Of a stretch of DNA of 64,000 nucleotides, positions 53,598 to 64,000 are shown piece after piece. Made by a program: the position numbers and the translations under genes. The notes under the pieces were generated by a model, which saw only the letters and a program-made list of their open reading frames with translations, was not told where the DNA came from and made no database searches. This DNA comes from Bathynomus jamesi (lineage: Eukaryota > Arthropoda > Malacostraca > Isopoda > Cirolanidae), in assembly GCA_023014485.1 (NCBI GenBank), contig JAJOZX010001861.1:193501-257500 (forward strand), given 5' to 3'. How positions within the stretch are numbered: the stretch's first letter is position 1; each line of letters begins with the position of its first letter.

Positions 53598-55524
53598 ATG
53601 TTAGACTGTGGTGCAACCATCATGGAGCGATCTACGAGTGCAGTGTGGAAGTACTTCTCGAGAGTGTCAAACGATGTAGGGAAGTGTGTCATATGTAATA
53701 AGAATTATTCACGAAAGGGTAGGAGTACCACTAACTTAAAAAAACCCATCTGCGTTCAATGCACAAGAAGGAATATAATGAAGCGATACCTAGTGAAAAT
53801 GAAGCTAATGAACAGTCCAAGAAGAAAAAGAATCAAAAGTGTCTCTTACATCCCTACAGGAAATGAAGTGTGCAGTGAAAGAAAAGAATCAGACGATTGA
53901 AAGTTGCTTCGAAAAAGTAAAAATTTGGGATGCGAATCATTCCAAATCAAAATCACTGGACTATCGCATAGCCGAAATGATAATGATGGATGACTTGCCA
54001 TTCAGCCACGTTGAGGACTTAGGTTTCATGAGACTCATGGCTGATCTTGTATATAACGATATCTATGACTTTGTTTCAAAGTGTTAAAAATACTTGAGCG
54101 TCTAAAAAATTTGAAAGTATCATTGACAACGGATGCATGATCAGACACGTCTGCTGGAGTGTCTTTACTCTCTTTGACATGCCATGCAGTGAATCAAGAC
54201 TTCAAGAGAACCAATTTGGTGTTCAGCGTAATGCCAGTTGAATATCGCCACACTGGAAAATACTTGTCATAAAAACTTGAGCAGATGCTTCAGAAGTGGG
54301 ATATTGCCCATTCATTGTGTAATGCGTGACTCAGGAGCAAACATGATAAGAGCTTTGTTTCTCACTGGCGTCCATAATATCGATTGCACTGTTCATAAAC
54401 TGCAACTTGTAATCAACTGCAATTTGCAACTTGCAACTTGTAATAAACTGCAACTTGTAATCAAAAGTGGATTATCCTCACAAAAATCTCTCAGTGACTT
54501 GTTAGCTAAACTTCGATCCATCGCTACTCATTTCAACCATTTTACGATGGCGGAGGATGAATTAAAAAAAATTCAGAAACGCTTAGATCAACCTGAACTT
54601 AGTCATTCATGAAGTCGCCACACGGTAGAACAGCATTTATCACATGATGCAGAGAACACTGAAGTTGAAGGAACCACTGAGTCTATATAGCGCTGCTAAC
54701 TGCAAAATGCAACAACTCACTAACGTTGACTTCACTCTCTTGTCAAACTGTGTGGCTGTGCTGGAACCATTCGATGATATCACAGAAAGATTGAGTAGTT
54801 CCACCTCTTCCATATCTGAGGTTATTCCCCTCGTCGTTTCCTTGAAAAATGTGCTGCAACCTTGCTGTGGTGCTTCTAAAGCTGATCTTGGAACCAAAAC
54901 AATGAAGGAGATAATGCGCACAGAACTACCAAGGAGATTTGATGGCCTAGAAGCAAATGACATGTATTCTTTGGCTACCTATTTGGATCCATGGTACAAA
55001 GCAAAAAATTTTCCGCTTCACATGTCACAAAAGGTGTTCAGGAAAAATTGGAATATCTTTGTCATGAAATGGACAAGACTCAAACATCATCGGACTCGGA
55101 GACAGCCAGTGAACCACCGGCAAAGAAACCACTGATTGATTTAGGCCAGGCACCACCTTCTACAAGAAAATCAATAACAATAATGGACTCAATGAGTGCT
55201 CTATTGGCTTCCAGTAGTGATGACGAGACCGAGACTAAGTCAAGCAGAGACCCGCAAAAAATGATCGAGAAATATCACAAAGAGAAAAGGATTGGACAAG
55301 AAGCTGATGCTTTGGCTTGGTGTAGGTCAAATCAAAAGGAATACAAAAATTTGAGCAAACTGGCTCAGACATACCTTGGATATCCTCCCTCTAGTGTTCC
55401 TAGTGAACAATTATTTAGTGGAGCAGGAATCATCTACGATGAAAAAAGGAATAGGCTGAAGGGGAACAAAGCTGAAAAACTGTTCTTTTTAAATACAGTC
55501 TCCCAGCAATTCAATTTAATATAA
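53598..55524 (+). pseudogene. hAT transposase (BED finger and dimerisation domain), frameshifted
   Basis: STSAVWKYFSRVSND and GKCVICNKNYSRKG form the first half of a BED finger; the HLRSMHK half is one frame over, so a shift lies at about 53,743. Later pieces are SLDYRIAEMIMMDDLPFSHV (53,960), CHKNLSRCF, MRDSGANMIRALF (54,330), AVLEPFDDITERLSS, DLGTKTMKEIMRTEL, ATYLDPWYK, and VPSEQLFSGAGIIYDEKRNRL, the hAT dimerisation block. A small tandem expansion (CTGCAACTTGTAATC) at 54,402-54,466 disrupts the middle. At least five shifts or stops make it inactive. The ends are nevertheless well preserved, so the copy could move only with help. Confidence 0.9.
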
Positions 55525-55535
55525 GGATTAAATAG

Positions 55536-55573
<38 letters not shown>

Positions 55574-55583
55574 ATTATATATA

Positions 55584-56530
55584 TGAGCAGTCGCCCATGA
55601 TTGCCAAGCACTCATGCACCGAATATGATACCCGAGCAGTCGCTCCCTTAATCTCAAGGACTCAAACGAACCAACTCGATATCGTACACTCGCTGTTCTC
55701 GTGTTTGCCCTTCAACCAGCCTTAGCGTGACCTTGCATCCGCTTAGGAACTCCGCATGGAAACCTTGACTTTGAGAACTTCGCGCTCTCTTTTTCTCACG
55801 GTCAACCTGGCTGACTCATGTGAGAATGGTTTCCTTCGTATATAAGGTGTCCAGCATTTCAAAATCAGATACTAGAATAGGGCTCATCGGGAGAGATTAA
55901 AGAATAGACTGTAGCGGGAAAAATTATTCAACAGATCTTCTCGGAGTGTCTCTGCCTAGGTCTCCGCGAGTAACGGGGTGCGAGTTGCCCCGTATGTCAT
56001 TAGCTTGTGCTTGAGACCTTAGAACGGGCCGGTGAGTGCCTTTGAAAGGGGTCTTTTATCTTCTACCCTGGGTGATAGGGGGCAATTCACCCCGTAGGGA
56101 ATACGCTTTATATCGGAATATCGGGATTGACGATCTGACTGAAGGAAACGCCAGCAGACTCAAATCTTATTTACTTTAACGTGACTTTAAAGGTCAATTA
56201 TAGACTTAAGAATTACTTCATTATAACCTTTATAAACTTAAGCAGAAGAAATACTTTTATAATGAAATCCTGTTCTGTGAAGAAATATTTGCTTGTAATC
56301 CGCTTGCCTGAAGTTAATTAAAGTACCTAAAATTTAAAGTTGACTATCAGTTAATCCATTCTCGACGGACGGAAATAAGGATTAAGGGAAACTTCCCGGA
56401 TTCCGTAAGCGACGAAGAAATAGTCGGCGCACTCTGTGGTCACGGCAGGGTAAGACATTGAGAAGACCTTGTCGATCCAGGAGTACTTATATTGTACCCT
56501 CTTGGAATCACTAAAATTCCCAGGGGACGC

Positions 56531-56531
<1 letters not shown>
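55584..56531. mobile_element. Possible solo LTR inside the hAT
   Basis: The segment runs from TGAGCAGTCGCCC to GGGGACGCA, so it has TG...CA ends, between (TA)n tracts. TATATAAG at 55,839 with a following cap-like region would suit an LTR promoter. The direct duplication cannot be judged in the AT flanks. It has no coding potential. It could instead be another kind of insert. Confidence 0.35.
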
Positions 56532-56587
<56 letters not shown>

Positions 56588-56888
56588 TATATACACCACT
56601 TTCGAATGGGCGGTGGTTGGGAAAGTGGTTGGTGGAATGCAAAACACGTTGAGTCATCGTCCCGCATCCTGGAAACACTTTTTACAGTTTAGATTATAGT
56701 CATTATATTGTAGACTGTGAAAAGTGTGGCTAAAACGCGATAGTTTATTGTGTTCTTTATTCTTAGGTAATATTATGTTATAGGGGGACATAACAGCAAC
56801 CGCAACCGCGCGGAGCTCTATTTGTAAGTTCCGCAACCGCAACTGCAGAGCTATGAAAAATGACAACCGCTACATCACTAGAATAGAC

Positions 56889-57331
56889 TAAACAACAAAA
56901 TAATAGGCTTTTATGGCTTCGTGTGCGTCAAGTGAGTGGAAAACAATAGGAAAGTAATACAAACGGGGATGGAGAATGTTGAGGTAGATGAATGAATTGC
57001 AACAGGTTCACCGACAGAAAACCAGAAAACGTCAGAAAACGCCGACACAAAAGAAAATGAGATTCAGGACACCGAGGGAAATACACTACAGGTAGGTGCA
57101 AAAGTAGCCTAAGACGAAGAAATATCCCCCGCGCCAAGATAGAGACACCAGGAAACAAATTAATATTGTTCCCTTATTTAAAGGTGGTAACAGAGCAATG
57201 CCCAAGAATTATCGGCCAGTAGCTCTCACCTCCCACCTTATGAAGTGTTTTGAACGTATAATTAGAGGCGCAAAACTATTTACTACTTAGAAGAAAAGAA
57301 TTTATACAACCCAAATCAACATTGCTGTACT
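56889..57331 (+). pseudogene. Short LINE RT fragment and unassigned flank
   Basis: 57,163-57,310 reads NIVPLFKGGNRAMPKNYRPV, ALTSHLMKCFERIIRG, then YNPNQH: RT motif 1/2 of a CR1/Jockey-like LINE. It is cut at 57,331 by the following element's duplication. 56,889-57,160 has no recognisable content. Confidence 0.65.
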
Positions 57332-57560
57332 GTCCCAGCCAGACATGGGGCTGAGGCCTGGCCTCGGCCTCCGGCATATTTTGCAGGCCTCGGCCTCTGA
57401 CCTCAAAAGTAGCCTTGGCCTCGATGCCAGCCGAAAAGTGGAAAGGCCTTACTTTGATAAATATTATTCGGACAGGTGACTAGTCAGGCGGCAGTCTTTG
57501 ATAAATACTATTCAGTTAGGTGACCAACGGATTAGTGACAGGTCACTGTGACGTTAGGTA

Positions 57561-60500
57561 CAGTGCTTACAAGAAGTCTCACGCTTCTGTCTCGTCCCAA
57601 GCTAGTCTGTTAGGTATAAAATGGGCGGTCCTTATGGCAGCGGAGGTGTGTTCGGATTGGTGCACATAACTGCTCTAACACAATCAATGACGTCCATTAT
57701 TACGTCACTTCTGCTACATTTCAGTGTTTAAAATACAAATGATTAAGAAGCAGAATGGAGCAAGTTTCGGGATCTTGGGATGGTTATGGAGCAATCCTAG
57801 TCATCATAATATTAGCTGGGCATTACATTATACCGTCTCAATATATACTGTAGACTATAGAGAACGACTAATTCGGAAAATATCCCAAATCATGGCATGA
57901 TACCTAAGTAATTTTGACGCAGGTCTAAATTATTTGCTCAAATGCAATTATTGATATTAAGTAATTGTTGGGAATTGTTGTCAATATTGTTGTTTGTGAT
58001 ATATATCCTACGTGAAGAATCTAATGACCAAATTCCTCAGTGAACCTCTCACGCGCTCGCATTTCGAGGAAGTCACGGTCGTCTCACTAATAGATAGTTT
58101 ATCCATTGTTTTAAGTGGTAACCTATTAAACGACCTATGTTAAACCTATTCCATCTTATGAAAGTCATTAGTCTAAAACAAGACTGGTGGGCCGTGAATC
58201 AGAGAAATTTGCATTTGATTTGTTCATCGTAATTATTACGTAATATAGTATACTGTATATAGTAGTATATAAGAGTTTATTGGTAGCATATCATATGACA
58301 ATTCCCATAAACATGTGATGACCTCGATGTTTCCAGTTTTTATTTTTTTCCTGAAACTATTACCTTCTCATAGTTTGTTTCAACAATGCATATATTATCA
58401 TCTCCACGAGCGTAGACATTGCAAGAAAAGATTCTAACTAAGGATAAGTAAAGTTCTTTCATGGTCACAATATATACTTTTATAGATGTCAAACATAAAA
58501 ATATAATAAAATTCTATATTAACATAAATATATATTCGATACACATTTACGTCATGGCTTTAACATCAGTATTTCGTATAGCTTCCTCCAGCATCAATAA
58601 TTTCTTGCAATCGTTGCGGCATAGAAGAGGCCAGATTGTAGAGAATGTTTGGTGTTCGGCGTAAGCTCTCCCAACTATTCCTCGTGTGAGCTAAAAGTGC
58701 TTCAAATGTTCTTTCATTGCGTTGCTCCCATTCGTTAAGCATTATTGCCCAAAGGTTTTCAATCGGATTCAAATCAGGAGAACGTGGTGGCAGAATTAGA
58801 TTAATAATCTCTGGGTGATCTTCGTACCACGCTCTCACAACGTTACTCCTGTGAATGGGACTGTTATCTTCCATTAAGTAAAATGGTTCCGATGCTGGAA
58901 CCAGATACGCACGAACACTGGGTAGCAGCACCTCTTCCAGTATCTGGCAATATTGCTGTCCAGTAAAGCGTCCATCTACTTGAGTCAATTCTCCGCCACC
59001 ATAGCCAGACATCCAGCCCCACACACCGAGATTGATGTGACCACTACGTTTGCTCGGGGAAACATTTCCTTCTTCATAGCGTTTTCCGCGCTGCCTCCAA
59101 CAATGCAGGGAACCATGACTATCTGTTGAAAATGTTTTTTCGTCACAGTACACAACTTTTCTCCAGAATTCTTCCTCCTGCGGCAAGTATTGCAAGGCAA
59201 ATCCCATCCACGCTTCTTTATGTTCAATCGTCAATGCAGGTTTTATAGCTGGACGGCGAGAAAAATACCCTGCCTCGTGAAGTCTGTTGTTCACTGTATT
59301 TGCGCTACAACGAAGGTTCAGGTGTCTGTAAATATGCGTCGCTGGAACAAACGGATGCTCTCTGGCATAATTAACAATCGCAGCATCTTCCTCTTGAGAT
59401 GTTGAACGTGGAGGAGGACCAGACTTCGGCAAAGTAGCGATTGAGTTTTCTACTTCATACCGATGAATCCACCGTTCCACAGTGCTTCGATGAACGTCTA
59501 GTCGGCTTGATATTTCTCTTATTGGCACACCATATTCATGCAATGTCACCATTGCTCCCCGCATTGCCTGGGTCGTCTCGTGGTGCACAGACGGCCTTTC
59601 CATCTTTGTGTAAATGGCTTATGTAAAGCGTGCTGGGACGATAAAGGAAATGAGGATACCATGCACCCCTTCTGAAATTGATTTCGGTTGTGAAGGGTAC
59701 CAACCCTTCGAATGGTAATAATAATCAGCCAATTTCCTATTTTGTTGAACATATGCATAAAAAATTCGTCTTAAAAGCCAAGGATCCAAAGATTGTCAGC
59801 AATAGTTTATATCCCAACTGAATATAGTCAGCCATCAACAGTATAATCATTTTATTTCCATAACTACTCATGACTACTCTGTCACAGTAAATAACCTTAT
59901 TATGACTTAAGTAGTAGTGGTAACTCTGAGTGGCAGCCTCTAGCCACATACGTTAAACCTATCAGTGCGTCTAAGACCAGACTCTTCTGTTTCTGTCAAT
60001 TCATTGTTAGTTTAAGGTGTTTTGCTCTTTGTCTTTCTAGGTCTAGGGCATTAAAATAAATATTTGAGTTTGTGTTTAGCATTTCCTCCTCCCTTCGTAA
60101 TTCCCCACCCAACCTCGTTTCCTTCGACATAGCAACGCTTACCTCCATCCTCATTCCACTTCCTTCATTAAACCTATTGTCGCTTTTACTGTCCCTTCCT
60201 TCTATCCTTCAATGCCAGCGTTCTTAAACCTAGCACATAAATTATATAATATGGAATCTAACACCTTAGATCTCTACGGATTCATGTTACTTGAAGACGC
60301 CTGTGTCTTAGGGGAATCTAAGTGTTGAGAGTGGGCTTGAGGGGTAGTCTATAGATTATTACAGATGACCTTGAACGCTCCAACTATTTAAAAAATGATT
60401 ATTTATTACGCACATCATATGGCATAATACACACATGAATTTAAGTATCTCTTACACTATAGGAATGGAATTGAATCCTACCAGAGTTAAAAAGTCGCAA

Positions 60501-61028
60501 AATATGATAGATTAGTTTGTATTAAGAGGTCACTAAGAGAAAAGGATTTGGAATAGAGCGGAAGGCAGAGAGTATATTTTCTCGAGTTTTGGTTATTATT
60601 AACGTTATATGGATACATTGCCATGCGGTGTGATTCGAGAGAGAGAGAGAGAGAGAGAGAGCTTTTAAATCACACCTTTTAAATGGTTTGTGGGTAAGGG
60701 CTTCACGTATGTTATTTTAGTCCAGGGTAGTTTATGTGGAGGTGTTAACGTAACTTGCACTTGGGACTGTTAATTGTAAGACAACTACCATAGCTGGGAC
60801 TGAGACACGTTATCCCCCGCATACTCTATATATATCTATATACAGTATGTCTCTATATATAAATAGATAGATTGATCAATACAATGATAATGTGGACGTC
60901 ATTGATGGGGTTAGAGCAATTATGTGCATCAATCCGAACACACCTCCGCTGCCATAAGGACCGCCCATTTTATACCTAACAGACTAGCTTGGGACGAGAC
61001 AGAGGCGCGAGACTTCTTGTAAGCACTG
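57561..61028 (-). mobile_element. Tc1-like element, 136-bp TIRs, TA duplication
   Basis: 57,561-57,696 and 60,893-61,028 are inverse copies with about six differences, starting CAGTGCTTACAAGAAGTCTC. TA flanks both. At 3468 bp it is long for this superfamily; beyond the transposase it has about 0.85 kb and 1.3 kb of AT-rich non-coding sequence and a (GA)n tract at 60,637-60,661. Confidence 0.9.
58566..59603 (-). CDS. Intact Tc1-like transposase, DD35E
   Basis: A 345-residue open frame starts MERPSVHHETTQAM. Residues about 10-50 form a helix-turn-helix (YGVPIREISSRLDVHRSTV), followed by a GPPPRS linker and a second HTH-like region to about 115. The catalytic residues visible are D154 (VVYCDEKTFS), D246 (LMEDNSPIH) and E282 (SPDLNPIENLW). 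35 residues separate the last two, so the signature is DD35E rather than the common DD34E of Tc1. The ORF ends normally with AGGSYTKY and has no stop or shift. With intact TIRs 1 kb and 1.4 kb away, it could encode a working enzyme for cut-and-paste at TA. No promoter was identified. Confidence 0.92.
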   Translation of the reverse strand: MERPSVHHETTQAMRGAMVTLHEYGVPIREISSRLDVHRSTVERWIHRYEVENSIATLPKSGPPPRSTSQEEDAAIVNYAREHPFVPATHIYRHLNLRCSANTVNNRLHEAGYFSRRPAIKPALTIEHKEAWMGFALQYLPQEEEFWRKVVYCDEKTFSTDSHGSLHCWRQRGKRYEEGNVSPSKRSGHINLGVWGWMSGYGGGELTQVDGRFTGQQYCQILEEVLLPSVRAYLVPASEPFYLMEDNSPIHRSNVVRAWYEDHPEIINLILPPRSPDLNPIENLWAIMLNEWEQRNERTFEALLAHTRNSWESLRRTPNILYNLASSMPQRLQEIIDAGGSYTKY

Positions 61029-62575
61029 TACATAAATATTATATATGTCGCGGTATATAAAAATTGTTCGGTCAGTCAGCAGTAGACCAATTGACTTAAT
61101 GTAGCAAAAGTAGTGTGGGAAAGCAATCTATCAGTTAGTCATCAGTTAAATTCAGCTCATATAATGTGTTTGTGTTATTTATGTGTATAAACTATTGTAC
61201 TGTATCTGTTTCTATAACAAAAAATAGGCCACACAGAAAAGAATATCACCTGGTATACTGATAACTAGCTACTAGCATCGATTATTTTGCTTTTCGCCCG
61301 TCATAAATTGTAACATATAAACTTCTAAATAATATGATTTGAAATGAATATATATTATAATATCGGATGCAAACAATAATTTTGCTAATATCGGTATTAT
61401 AACTGAGATGTAAATTGTTACATTGTTTGCAAATAATTTTTTCGGTCTTTTTGATTTATTTTAATAATATAAAGTACTATACATATAACTTTAAAAATGT
61501 CTGATAATGGATAATATCAGGTGCATACATAATCTTAAATCAAATTACATATATAACATGTTGAAATATCAAATGCAAGTACAGTATATTCTTAATATTA
61601 TCGTTACTATATTATTATCGTATATATAATTATATAGTAATGGCATGATATAAACTTCAGACCTATAGGCCTACTGTACATCAGAAACATCTTTCACATG
61701 CAGTACAAGCTACAATTACATTAATGATCTTTGGTAGACTTTAAGACCACAATTTTTTATTGTCAAGATTCATAAAAAGGCAAAAATTAAAAAAATAAGG
61801 CATCTTCAAATGTAGCTCTGTTTGCAATGTGCGCTAGAGTCGCTAATAATTGTAGCCATTCAGAAATTATACGATGAACACTCAATGAGTTAGTACAATC
61901 TTGAAATATTTTGCTAGACCATCTTCACATCATAACTTTTTATATTATCATAAATACTTGAAATATTGCGGGTATATTAAAATGAGAAATAAGAACTGCA
62001 TGAAATGAGAAATAAAAAGTTATTGGGCTAATGTATGGTGCCCAGGAAATATTGTTCTGGCAACTGTGTCTGATTGTGTGACCCGGCAAGTGTAAACATG
62101 CAGCATGTCGGTGTTGTGTTGTGCCCGCGTGTGATAGATGAACGGGCTTAATGCTTAATAATTCCTTTTTATTAGGTAAGTGAAGTGAGCTATGTCTTTG
62201 TTTATTAATTTTGAGTAGAATCTTGCTTTTCCTTATGGATTTCAAAGAAGAGATACAGGCTAGTGTGAGGCTACGGTAGGTTACCTTTGGAAGAGCTTTA
62301 GGCCTAGACTAAACTACATTGTTGATCCTTCCGAAACCGTGGAGGAGTTTATTCGTAAAAGATTTCAAAGTGAGTATCTGTACCCACAGGTGCAAATACC
62401 GCATTCGTTATTTGCATCCGAATATCACACCTCTGGGTGCAAATACCTTCAGCCTAACAATCTTAAGGCTTCGTGAGGCCTCCCCTAAAAAGGCCTCGGC
62501 CTCGAGGCCTTTGAAAAGTGTATGTCCTGGGCCTCGGCTTCGAGGCCAGGCCTCGTCCCCATGCCTGGTCCCAGC

Positions 62576-63009
62576 TGTGATGAGACAATGGTCATGTCAG
62601 TAGTATGACCGCAAAAGGAGAGAGTGCAGAGCAATTGCAATGTTGATCAAATGAGTGTCCGTGCCAACCCTCTTCCCCCCTTGGGGGGGGGGTGTCTCGC
62701 ACCCACAGTGCCACCCCCAACGGTGCAAAAATGGGGGAATCCCCCAGCAAGCTGGGGGGTGTCCACCTAACCTCTTTGGGGTAGAAGGTGGGACGGCCTC
62801 ACCCCCCAAAGGGGTATACCTAACCTAAGAGAGAGAAAGGAAGAGGAGGAGAGTCTTTGGGGGAGAAGTTGGGGCGGCCTCACCCCCAAAGGGGATTCCT
62901 AACCTAAGAAGGTAAGCCTTAACCTAAGAAGGATAGAGACCATCCATCGCCTGGCCGCAGCCAGACGCATTATGCGAGTTCAGGGGACCAACAGCTGTTA
63001 TATAGAGGG
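62576..63009. repeat. CCTAACCT- and CCCCAAAGGGG-containing tandem
   Basis: GGCGGCCTCACCCCCAAAGG with CCTAACCTAAG occurs about two and a half times (62,770-62,940). CCCCTTGGGG and CCCCAGCAAGCTGGGG are small palindromes. No gene seen. Confidence 0.7.
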
Positions 63010-63420
63010 TCGGGAGTTGCTAGATACCACTATTTATCTATATATGGAGGGTTGTCAGATACCACTATTTTAATTATTTATTTATATATAGACGAGTTGC
63101 TAGATACCACCATTTATTTTAATTTTTATTTCTGGAACGGTTATCAGTTATTTAATTTATTTATTTATATATTAAAGGCATGGGAGTGATAATCGCAATG
63201 CTTAGAGGGGTTGCCATTACTGAATTTATTAATTTATATATAGATGAGTTACCATTTACCACTATATATTTTAATTATTTATATATTAAAGGCAAGAGAT
63301 GTTCTCAATGCTTAGAGTGGGTAGACACCACTATATATTTTATTTATTTACTTGTTAAAGGCAAGAGCGAAGGTAATGTTCTCGTTAATTTTCAATCTTT
63401 TAACTAAAGTACGAGAAGCA
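63010..63420. repeat. Degenerate tandem repeat with GTTGCTAGATACCACTATTTA
   Basis: About five imperfect units containing GAGTTGCTAGATACCAC or ATTTATTTATATAT stand from 63,012 to 63,365, including two longer units with TTAAAGGCA. The open frame here is an incidental reading of the repeat. Confidence 0.7.
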
Positions 63421-63510
63421 CTATTTACAGATAGATTTAAATTTCCTTTAGGAACATTATTGAATTAAACATGTCCCAATAATTTACTACTATCGTTTTA
63501 CAATGATATG

Positions 63511-63513
<3 letters not shown>

Positions 63514-63565
<52 letters not shown>
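63514..63565. repeat. (CT)n microsatellite
   Basis: About 26 uninterrupted CT units, followed by (TA)n at 63,612-63,629 and 63,720-63,761. Confidence 0.95.
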
Positions 63566-63566
<1 letters not shown>

Positions 63567-63727
63567 ATCCGCCAGTTGTCTTAGAAGACTTAGAAGGCAG
63601 GTGTGGGTGTATATATATATATATATATAACTTTTCAGCTGCCAGATTGCGCTATTCAGATATTCTTGACAGTTGGCTTAGAAATCCGTCAGTCGACTTA
63701 AAAGTCGTAAATGGCAGATATATATAT

Positions 63728-63768
<41 letters not shown>

Positions 63769-63769
<1 letters not shown>

Positions 63770-64000
63770 AGGGTCATTCAATAAGTATCCGCACTTTTTA
63801 TTTTCACATCTGATAGATTATAAACACATCACTTCTCAACATAGTCTCCCTATTTCACAATACACCTAGCCCAGCGATCTGCAAGCTTCCTAATGCCATC
63901 ACAAAAGAATGTTTTTGGCTGTGTGCGTAGCCAGTCATCCACCGCCTCCTTCAGGTCATCATTGCCTTGGAATAGCTGAACTCTCAAAGCGTCTTTTAGT
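63769..64000 (-). pseudogene. Mariner transposase C-terminus, continuing past the window
   Basis: The left end CGAGGGTCATTCAATAAGTA is a mariner TIR. The minus strand reads DALRVQLFQGNDDLKEAVDD, WLRTQPKTFFCDGIRKL and DRWARCIVK with a stop then GDYVEK. These are the terminal helices of mariner (SETMAR-like) transposases. The TAG/TAA after the IVK block suggests a nonsense mutation. The rest lies outside. Confidence 0.85.

Larger units (their letters stand above)
53066..56880 (+). mobile_element. hAT (ZBED-like) element with perfect 8-bp duplication
   Basis: The ends are TAGTGATGTAGTGGTTGTC and, inverted, TAGTGATGTAGCGGTTGTC. GAATAGAC flanks both (53,058-53,065; 56,881-56,888). Subterminal CCGCAACCGCAACTGCA repeats occur on both sides. 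It holds one broken transposase gene and a 1-kb insert with (TA)n on each side. Confidence 0.9.
57340..62567. mobile_element. GC-rich-ended hAT-type element, complete, perfect 8-bp duplication
   Basis: The ends are CAGACATGGGGCTGAGGCC and, inverted, CAGGCATGGGGACGAGGCC. GTCCCAGC flanks both (57,332-57,339; 62,568-62,575). Subterminal GGCCTCGGCC/GAGGCC arrays mark both ends. Without the Tc1-like insert (57,561-61,028) it is about 1.76 kb and non-coding. A partial copy is at 17,673. Confidence 0.9.

Noticed and set aside
59737..59949. 70-codon frame beside the Tc1-like transposase as an accessory gene
   Set aside because: No recognisable features, AT-driven composition, no second copy in the window.

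Overview
The window is eukaryotic and reads as a dense transposon graveyard. I found no single-copy host gene, rRNA, functional tRNA gene or CRISPR array. Non-LTR retrotransposons of the CR1/Jockey type, Penelope-like elements (PLEs), Tc1/mariner, pogo/Tigger and hAT elements, Helitrons, a tRNA-derived SINE, TTAGG-like short repeats and very abundant (TA)n, (GT)n and (CT)n microsatellites suggest an arthropod, perhaps a decapod crustacean. That placement is inference; nothing here fixes a species.

Layout. 1-187 is a CR1-type reverse transcriptase (RT) end and 188-1015 a small hAT-type element. 2.47-4.79 kb holds a three-exon gene of an unclassified, transposase-like 'CYICG' family; a second, broken copy lies at 18.85-19.59 kb on the minus strand. 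4.8-7.1 kb is a Tc1 relic, three fold-back or TIR elements and a PLE terminus. 7.1-17.6 kb is one Jockey-like LINE on the minus strand, split at a TA by a five-layer nest: LINE > pogo-like TIR element (7622-13195) > hAT-type element (8186-13030) > head-to-head PLE (8331-12336) > hAT (9452-11398). Removing the insert with one TA copy keeps the LINE reading frame open.

17.7-31.2 kb holds a GC-rich-ended hAT copy, microsatellite cassettes, a CR1 LINE with an esterase-type ORF1, a large palindrome carrying a Helitron whose empty site is preserved in the other arm, a second Helitron end with a 21-bp minisatellite, a dimeric tRNA-type SINE and a deleted mariner. 31.2-37.5 kb is three more LINE pieces. 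37,488-40,519 is the most interesting unit: a TIR-bounded, 9-bp-duplicated element encoding a protein of about 790 residues interrupted by one TGA. 40.5-53 kb has a tandem duplication, mariner derivatives, a PLE with RT and GIY-YIG domains, a Tigger remnant with three inserts, a nested palindromic mariner, the complete SINE and a short PLE.

53,066-56,880 is a hAT with a perfect 8-bp duplication. 57,340-62,567 is a second hAT-type unit, also with a perfect 8-bp duplication, that carries a Tc1-like element with an intact 345-residue transposase. The window ends in tandem repeats and the edge of a mariner.

The coding regions do not form a pathway. The logic of the region is successive insertion: target-site duplications, empty sites and restored frames allow a relative order of events to be read directly.
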